DNA of 64,000 nt, taken from positions 63,949,001-64,013,000 of the forward strand of contig JAUMIR010000005.1 in assembly GCA_030847615.1 (NCBI GenBank), given 5' to 3'. Shown here piece after piece: positions 57,617 to 64,000 of the stretch. Source of the stretch: Gambelia wislizenii. Lineage: Eukaryota; Chordata; Lepidosauria; Squamata; Crotaphytidae. A model generated the notes under the pieces. It ran no database searches. It was given only the letters and a program-made list of their open reading frames with translations, and was not told the DNA's origin. The first letter of the stretch is position 1. Every line of letters starts with the position of its first letter. A program made the translations under genes and the position numbers.

Positions 57617-58130
57617 TTAGAGTTGTGACTTCTCCATGTTGACAACAAGTCCCAGGCCGTCTAACACATCTAAGGTGAGACCAATGTCCAGTTCAAGCTG
57701 ATGTCGACAGTGTGCCACAATCAACCAGTCGTCGATGTAGGGGAAGACCACCACTCCACGCTGATGTAGAAAAGCCGCTACCACCGCCATGCATTTCATG
57801 AAAACTCTTGGGGCGGTCAAAAGTCCAAATGGGAGGACCCGGAATTGGAATGACTCAGCCCCGATCTGGAATGCCAGGAACCGTCTGTGAGATGGATGGA
57901 TCCCGATGTGGAAGTAGGCATCTTTGAGGTCTATGGAAGCAAACCAGTCATTTTGCTGTAGGAGAGGTAGGATGGAAGTCAGGGTAACCATCCTGAACTT
58001 CTTTGGTGCTATATACCAATTCACTCCATGAAGGTCGAGAATGGGAAGGAGACCACCATCTTTCTTCGTGGCCAGGAAGTACCTCGAGAAGAAGCAGAGG
58101 TGGTGAAGTTTGCAGTCCACGGGTTCAATG
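57617..58130 (-). pseudogene. DIRS reverse transcriptase
   Basis: An open frame of about 167 codons with the RT core: FLATKKDGGLLPILDLHGVN, FRMVTLTSILPLLQQNDWFA, the first catalytic Asp in ASIDLKDAYFHI, FLAFQIGAESFQFRVLPFGL and the active site YIDD in VVFPYIDDWLIVAHC. It is intact over these motifs, unlike the copies at 42 kb and 7 kb. A stop after KSQL and a frame change toward the RNase H interrupt the polyprotein. Confidence 0.87.
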
Positions 58131-58179
58131 GCTCCTTTCTGCAGCAGTGTCTGTACCTCCTCAAGGAGGGGAGGGGAGG

Positions 58180-60714
58180 GCAGTGTTGATCAAACCCAAC
58201 CTATTGGAGGTAGTGAGTCGAATTTGATCCAATAGCCATTCTGGATAATTTGAAGTACCCAGTGGTCTGATGTTATTGAAGACCAGGCTTCTTGGAAAGT
58301 CGACGATCAATCTCCAAACAGTGGAGTCTAAAGAGAAGAGAGAGAGAGAATGAGGTGGAAATTCAGAAATTTCTCCTGGCTTGATCCTTGGACCTCTGCT
58401 TTGTAGGGAGTCGGTATCGTGAAGTTGACCCCTGGCTCCTCACCAATGAGGCAGACGAAGGGGACGGCAGATATCGGGAGCATCTAAAAGACTGCCCAGT
58501 AAACCCCCATCTAAACTGATGGCCAGATGTAGAGGCCTGCCAGTTGTTACGACTCCTGGAGCGGTATAGAGAAGATGAGGAAGCAGCCATACCATACTTC
58601 TTGGTGGTGGTCCTCATCTTCTGGGTGAACTCTAATTTTTCATCCGTGGAGCCATTGAAAAGGACCGACTCATCAAATGGCAAATCCTCGATGGTAGCTG
58701 AGGCTTATGGAGTGAGGTCCAAGGACCGGAGCCACGTGTGACGATGCCAGGCAATGGATCCAGCTATCGTCTTGGCAGCACAATCTGCAACATGTCAGGC
58801 AGAATTCATTTGTTGCCCCACCAGTAACTGCACTTTTGACTGGATTGCCTCTGCCAATCTTCATCTTTCATCTGGGAGATCTTGAATGAGGGGTATCATC
58901 CTCTCCCAGAGTACTTGCTGATATGCCCCCATACAAGCAGAGTAATTGGCCACATGGAAACTCAGGCCTGCAGCAGAGTAGATCTTTTTCCCAATTATGT
59001 CGAGCTTCTGCCCCTCTGGGTCAGGTGGCGTTGATTGCGGACAGCATTGCCTTCTGTTCTGGGAGGCCTCAACTACCACAGAATTGGGGCGAGGATGAGT
59101 TTGAAGCCATTTGATATGTTCACCTCCAACCCGATACAGTATCGAAGAGGGGTTTTCCCATGAACCCTGAGTGAGTTTCAGAAGGGACAGCAAAACTGGT
59201 AGACTGGCAGTAGGAGGTGCCTTTGACTGTATATGATGGGAATATAGGATCCACCAGTTCCGACTCCTTTTCCACAGTCTTGAAGTCCAAAGCGTGTGAC
59301 ATGTGAACCATTTGTTCAGAAAAAGCACAGATATTCTCTGTTGGCGACGCAGACTCATCCTCCACCAAATCAGGTTGTGGAGATGGCAGATAAGGGAAGT
59401 ATGGATCCTCGGAATCCGATGAAGTAGAGGTCGAACCCGCAGGTGATGGGCTGCGGCTGCCTTGGAGCAGAGGTGTACGAGGCGGTGGTGTGGGAGGAGT
59501 CAGTGACAGAGAACGTCAGTCCGGACGTGGATACCTGACTCTCTGCATCCTTCTTAGCTAGACCCCACGGCTCCAAGAAGCCCAGACGTTGTGGGGAACG
59601 ACGCACACTGCAACCCGCATACATTTCTGTGAAGTCAAAGGCCCAGGTGGTTAAGATCTGTGAGCCAGTCGGTGAGGTGAATTCGGCACAGTAGATGGAG
59701 TGTGCCAGGTCATAGGCAGAGTAAGCAGGCTCATTATCATGGATCCTAGGTGAAAAGGGACGAGTTCGAGTGGCGTCTTCAGATTCAATAACCTCAACTT
59801 TGACATCGGAAGTGGAGCGTTCAAGAAGTTGAGCTCTCGAAACAACGAGGACAATGAATGGTCTTTCCGCTGGGGGTGACACATCCGTATCAGCACCCGA
59901 GGGCACTTCAATTGCAACAATTTCTACAGAAGCCACAGGAGTTGGAGCACGGGATGGTAGATTTCCCTGAGCAGCTGTTGCTGCGGATGGTCAGGTCAAA
60001 GCGGCCTCAGCATCATCGGCACGCAGCACTTCCGCAGTTTCAATAGCCTTAGTGGCCGTACTAGTATGGACTGTCGGTGGAACGGTCGTCGGCTTCGACT
60101 TCTTGGAAGCATCCTTCGGCTTGCTCTTAGACTTAGGAGGATGAGGAGTGCTTACAAGATGAGAAGTGCTTGTCTTTCTTCTTTTTTAAGGACTTTGAGG
60201 TTTCCTCCGAAGCACCAACCTGACCGGTGGTTTCAGAAGGCACCTGGTCCTGAGGGACAGCCTTCGAAGTCAAGGGTTCCTGGTCCCATGTAGAGGTTGA
60301 AGGTATCGAGCGTGCTCAATCCTGACCTGGATCTGAGGGAGCAGCATGTTTGTGCAAACCTCGCACTGCCTCCGGATCCGATGCATCCGAACGGCATCAG
60401 GACAGACTACGGGACCGATGTCGTTTTTGAGTCTTTGACTTCGGAGACAGCGAGCGGCCCCGTTTCAGTGGTGCAGACACCAGAGCAGAATCCGGGGTCG
60501 AGGCAGCCACCAGAATTAGAGCCTTTTCATATAAAAATGATTTCAGGCAGAACATCTTGTGCTTATGGGCTTGAGGTGTGAAGGCCCTGCAGTGCATGCA
60601 AGAGTCCACATTATGGGACTCGCTGAGACAAATAAGGCAGCGGGAATGGCCATCCGCACTTGGGAGTTTGGCCTGACAGATGGCACACCTTTTAAAGGCT
60701 GCTTGCAAAGCCAT
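58180..60714 (-). pseudogene. DIRS gag-like ORF with three CxxC clusters
   Basis: It starts at a Met at 60714 (MALQAAFKRCAICQAKLPSA). Three CxxC pairs follow within 40 residues (CAIC, CLIC, CMHC), suggesting a zinc-binding fold that the 44.8 kb copy shares and the 2.2 kb copy keeps in damaged form. A basic Ser/Arg/Lys stretch comes next (KRGRSLSPKSKTQKRHRSRS), then acidic and Pro-rich middle pieces near 59.4-59.9 kb, the conserved YQQVLWERMIPLIQDLPDER region near 58.9 kb and a C-terminal part near 58.4-58.7 kb (MPFDESVLFNGSTDEKLEFT). It has several frameshifts. The role as structural protein is by position. Confidence 0.75.
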
Positions 60715-60933
60715 TGTACTCACAAGGTCCTCAAATCCGATGGGCAAAGAGTAAGTGTCAAGAAAAATGATCCAAGTCAACACCAAATTCAGAGAAAGAA
60801 TGCCAAATCCAAAAGAGTGAGAGAAAATCGTAGTCAAAAATCCAAGCCAAGTCAAAAATCCAATCAAATCAAAAGTGAGGAAAAAAACTAGCAAACTAAG
60901 GTTCCTTCAAGCTGCTAATGCGGAGGAAAGAAA

Positions 60934-61100
60934 GGAACTGGGGGGAATTAGGCAGGAGCGCCTTTTAAGGGACTGTTAGGGTTGGCGGAGTTACCGCCAA
61001 AAATCTATCAATGCACATTCTGCCTAGCGATTCCAGAAGGTTCCGAACACTCTGTGCAGGAATAACTCAACTGTGTGATTCACAGATACCACGAAGAATC
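60934..61100. repeat. DIRS right inverted terminal repeat
   Basis: The inverted partner of 53437-53610. It ends in CAACTGTGTGATTCACAGAT and ACCACGAAGAA, the same terminal wording as at 2535-2565, 45645-45690 and, internally, 41968-42016. Confidence 0.85.
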
Positions 61101-61504
61101 CTAATTTGTCACTTTGTTTCACATTCACCCAAAGCAAAAATAATTTGGATCTCTACTGCTTGTGTTTTCCCCATCTTCGCTGATATGGTTGCATGTCTTA
61201 GTACCTCATTGCTCAACTTGACTTCAAATGGTATATGAATATTAAATGGCGTCTATTATAATACACATTCTTGAGGACCCCACACCTTACTTCCCTACAG
61301 TGGGAGAACTGTGCATTCTTACTATTCTTACTGTTTGTTCCGTTATTTGTCCATATGAGGTCCTGGGAATTCTTCTCCTGTGCTTAGAGAAGTGAGACCA
61401 GCCACTTGTTTGTTAAATCATCTGCCATATCCATCCTGGCTCATCAGAGCTGCTAGAAGAAGAATGGGTAACTGAATGGCTGAGGTTAAGACTCCTTCTT
61501 TGTA
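61101..61504. other. Noncoding, nothing recognised
   Basis: Short unique-looking interval between the DIRS and LINE debris. Confidence 0.4.
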
Positions 61505-61905
61505 AGTGTTGTTTTCAACATTGCTCTAAGAAGAAGCAGTTACAAGACCTTTCTTGAAGAAAACTTTTATTTTTTTTATTTATTATTTATTTATTTATAC
61601 CCCGCTCTTCAGCCACAAGGCTATCAGAGCGGCTTACAATTTTTTTTTAAGCAATAGCTATTTACACATCTACACTGCATTAAACAGTTTCCAATGTGTG
61701 TTAGCTAATTGCCCCCCACAAGCTGGGTACTCAATTTACCGACCTACGAAAGGATGGAAGGCTGAGTGAACCTTGGAGCCGGCTGGAATCGAACTTGCGA
61801 CGTGGTGGCTTGAAGTACTGGCATTTAACCACTGCGCCACCAGGGCTCCTTACTTTGCTGGATCCCACTACAACTAAACAATTATCAGCCAGTATCTCAT
61901 AGGGA
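61505..61905 (+). mobile_element. L2/CR1-type LINE remnant split by a SINE
   Basis: Before the SINE, AAGAAGCAGTTACAAGACC, then TTTCTTGAAGAAAAC encodes the remains of a KEAVVRPLLKK-type block. After it, TGCTGGATCCCACTACAAC, then TATCAGCCAGTATCTC gives the LDPT..NYRPVS block. The two halves are adjacent parts of an L2-type ORF2, so the SINE inserted into the LINE. Confidence 0.55.
61566..61850 (-). mobile_element. tRNA-derived SINE with L2-like tail
   Basis: A full-length reverse copy of the SINE at 10710-10992. The tail is at the left (TTTATTTATTTATACCCCGC, then CTATCAGAGCGGCTTAC). The B-box complement GGAATCGAAC is near 61786-61795, the A-box complement CCACTGCGCCA is at 61830-61840, and the 5' end is GGGCTCC at 61843-61849. 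Confidence 0.85.
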
Positions 61906-63881
61906 TGTGCATTTTTACTTATTTTGTTCTGGGGCTTTTATTTAAGGGGGGGATTTCAGGACTTTTCCACAAAACTTTGTGAACAGGGAGGTCGCACACA
62001 CACAAACACATTTTTTGCACAAAAATATGTTTTCTCCACAAAAATATTCTGTTCAGTATTAATGATGGCACAAACATTTGTACAAGCGATGCTACAAGCA
62101 CCATCTATTACGAAGTAATGCAGCCTAATTTCCAGCCCATTACATTAATGGACCAGGATCTTCAGAGTGGCAGAGTGGAGACGTTAGGCATTCCTTACTT
62201 TCTGCATTTGGGTCTAACTGGCAAAGGAGGTGGGAAAGGTACAAATGAGAAGTTTGCTATCAACAAACTACCATTTGCCAGAGGTGAGTCACTACAGCCT
62301 TTAAATACAGATACTGCAATATTTTCTACTCTGAGGATTCTTCAGGATTGTTTCTGTCTCTCTTATTCATAATTGGGGGGAAGAGGACTAAAAAAAAAAA
62401 AAAGTAACATGGATAATACATTAAACTTGGACCAGAGAGCTCTGGGTTGAAATCCCTATGCTGACAACAAGGTTCCTTGAGCAAACTGACAGCCTAATTT
62501 TACACCATAGGTTAGTTCCAAGGGAAGGGGATGGGATCTGCCCTGAATTCTGTGGAAGAACTGTGGGATAGAAAGAAACTCTAATTACAGTGTATTTCAA
62601 AGCAGGTTATATTGTAGATTCATGAAAAAAATGGATTCATGAAAAAGGAAAGCAAGCATAACTACAGTAAATACTTCAGAAATATATTAGGGTTTGGAAA
62701 ACACACAAACTGTGTTATTACATGGTGATATTATTAAAGAATCCAGTGTACAGTCGCTGAAATAGTTAAAGGCAGTAAGTGTCAGGTTTTAAATCTCTAC
62801 TCATGTTGCTGAGGTGCACTTTTTTTGAAAAAATGTTTTCTTACAGCTTCTATGTGCTGTCATCTCTTCTCAATGTTTGGGTTTGATTGATTACCCCTTT
62901 ACCTTTTATTCATTAATCTCATTACCTTATCTTTTATACCACTTCATTTTAGCAGAAAGGCAATAATAAAAACCCCATCCATTATCCTTTTACTCATCTA
63001 GTCAAGCGGAAATGGTTAATAACATGGTACAAATTGAACTTCAATCACCCCATTTTCTCCTTTGTCGAATGGACATTAAACTATATTCCAAAAGTGCAAT
63101 TTGTTTTACATGGAATTTGTGCTATATTGCCACAGACAAAAAAAAAAAAAAAAACTAAGTGTTTCTCAGTTTGGTTATTAAATACATCTCACTGTGCATT
63201 TATATCTGATACCAAAAGATTATTTCATTTGTACTGGGGCACAATGTTGTTTTTTTTAAGCACTTATCTCCCAGAACAGAGGCATCTACTTTCCATAACA
63301 GTTAAATTTACAATGAGTCATTAAAAACAGATATTTGTTGAATTGGAATTTTGCTGAAGGTGACATGTTCTCCATTTAGGTGGAAGTTAATTTGTTTACA
63401 TGAAAACTTATCTTCAAATACAAGCCTTTCCTTAGATCAAGTCTACTGCTATCAGAAGACAGAGATGTTATGAAACAGGTGGACTGTATTGCAAATATTG
63501 TATTAGAATCACAGCTTTAGAGGAACTAACCATCAGTTTATAAAATCATAACAAGAAAGAGGTAGGGCTAGTTTTTAAAAAGGTTTTTGAACATACAAAG
63601 AGCCATTTCAGCAAATCCCTACTGGAATACACTTAGGGCAACTCCTCTTCCCCCACATGCTATTTCTTCTTAACACAGGACATTAACTGAGGTCTCCTGA
63701 GATTCTTCTTCTCAACTAATGTCATTACTGTAACTCCCAGCAACCCCACAACAAAGTATACCGTTTAAGACTTCACAAATAAAAACACACCAGTAACATT
63801 CTATTTTCACACTATTCCAGAAGGCCTCCCAACTACCCATTGCTCAAGTTATCAGCCTGCTGTATGCTATTTTAACTTCTC
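61906..63881. other. LRBA intron or flank, no recognised gene
   Basis: AT-rich. The first 200 bases carry repeated TTTTTGCACAAAAATATG-like words similar to 49840-50230. Long A runs occur near 62389-62403 and 63137-63153. No exon with splice signals is seen. Confidence 0.45.
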
Positions 63882-64000
63882 TCTGGCTTTTCTTCTCAAA
63901 CGAAGATTCAGGAAGGACTCGTCCCGCGCTTTCTGCAAGTGCACTGATGACTAAAAAGGCCAATCCGAGATAAACAAGTCCGGTTGCAGAAAGCACAACA
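63882..64000 (-). mobile_element. LINE 3' end, cut by window edge
   Basis: The reverse complement matches 12640-12760 closely. It includes the codons for the zinc-finger-like C-terminus (FCNRTCLSRIGLFSHQCTCR) and the short 3' UTR ending GAAAAGCCAGAGAG. The copy continues beyond position 64000. Confidence 0.8.

Larger units (their letters stand above)
53408..61100 (-). mobile_element. DIRS retrotransposon, full length, with nested LINE
   Basis: A 7.7 kb span, about 6.3 kb without the inserted LINE. From the 5' end at the right are the terminal repeat (60934-61100), gag-like ORF (60714 to about 58180), RT, RNase H and Dam-like region (about 58130-56560), recombinase (56333-55608 and 54196 to about 53978), internal complementary region (53694-53798) and left terminal repeat (53437-53610). 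The nested LINE at 54197-55607 splits the recombinase. It is the same family as the copies at 1-2565 and 41490-45690. Confidence 0.9.

Overview
This is eukaryotic, repeat-rich vertebrate DNA, almost certainly from a squamate reptile and plausibly an iguanian lizard. The evidence is Sauria-type SINEs with a Bov-B-like tail, a 5S rRNA-headed SINE, a tRNA-headed SINE with an L2-like tail, L2/CR1-type LINEs, Tc1 and pogo/Tigger-like DNA elements and several DIRS tyrosine-recombinase retrotransposons. The species is inferred, not read.

The only host gene I can support lies on the minus strand. Five spliced exons (38671-38788, 35763-35865, 34491-34606, 33191-33303, 15106-15246) have GT/AG borders and compatible phases. 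They encode a continuous stretch of 190 residues running from the end of a PH-like domain into a BEACH domain. The sequence fits LRBA better than its paralogue NBEA. The rest of the window is intron or flanking DNA of this gene. The preceding and following exons appear to lie outside the window.

Repeats by region: 1-2565 is the gag end of a DIRS copy cut by the window edge. 3813-4203 is a Tigger-like MITE. 4237-9707 is a complete but decayed DIRS with inverted terminal repeats and an internal complementary region. 10.7-13.1 kb holds a SINE and two LINE 3' ends. 15.2-33.2 kb is an 18 kb intron with Sauria SINEs, a degraded L2, a GC-rich 1.5 kb TIR element full of nested inverted repeats, another TIR element, an L2 3' end and a 96-100 bp minisatellite. 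33.2-38.8 kb is the exon cluster with a Sauria SINE and a 5S-derived SINE. 39-41.2 kb holds a MITE and a degraded L2. 41.49-45.69 kb is a truncated DIRS with an odd internal terminal motif. 50311-51903 is a Tc1 element. 53408-61100 is a second full-length DIRS whose recombinase gene is split by an L2 LINE. The right end has a SINE nested in L2 debris and the edge of another LINE.

All four DIRS copies lie in the transcribed sense of the host gene. All LINE pieces in which I can still read L2-type coding are antisense. No element looks able to move by itself: each shows frameshifts, stops or lost catalytic residues. I found no convincing wholly new system. The items most worth checking are the GC-rich inverted-repeat element at 25186-26720 and the DIRS terminal motif embedded in a reverse transcriptase gene at about 41968-42016.
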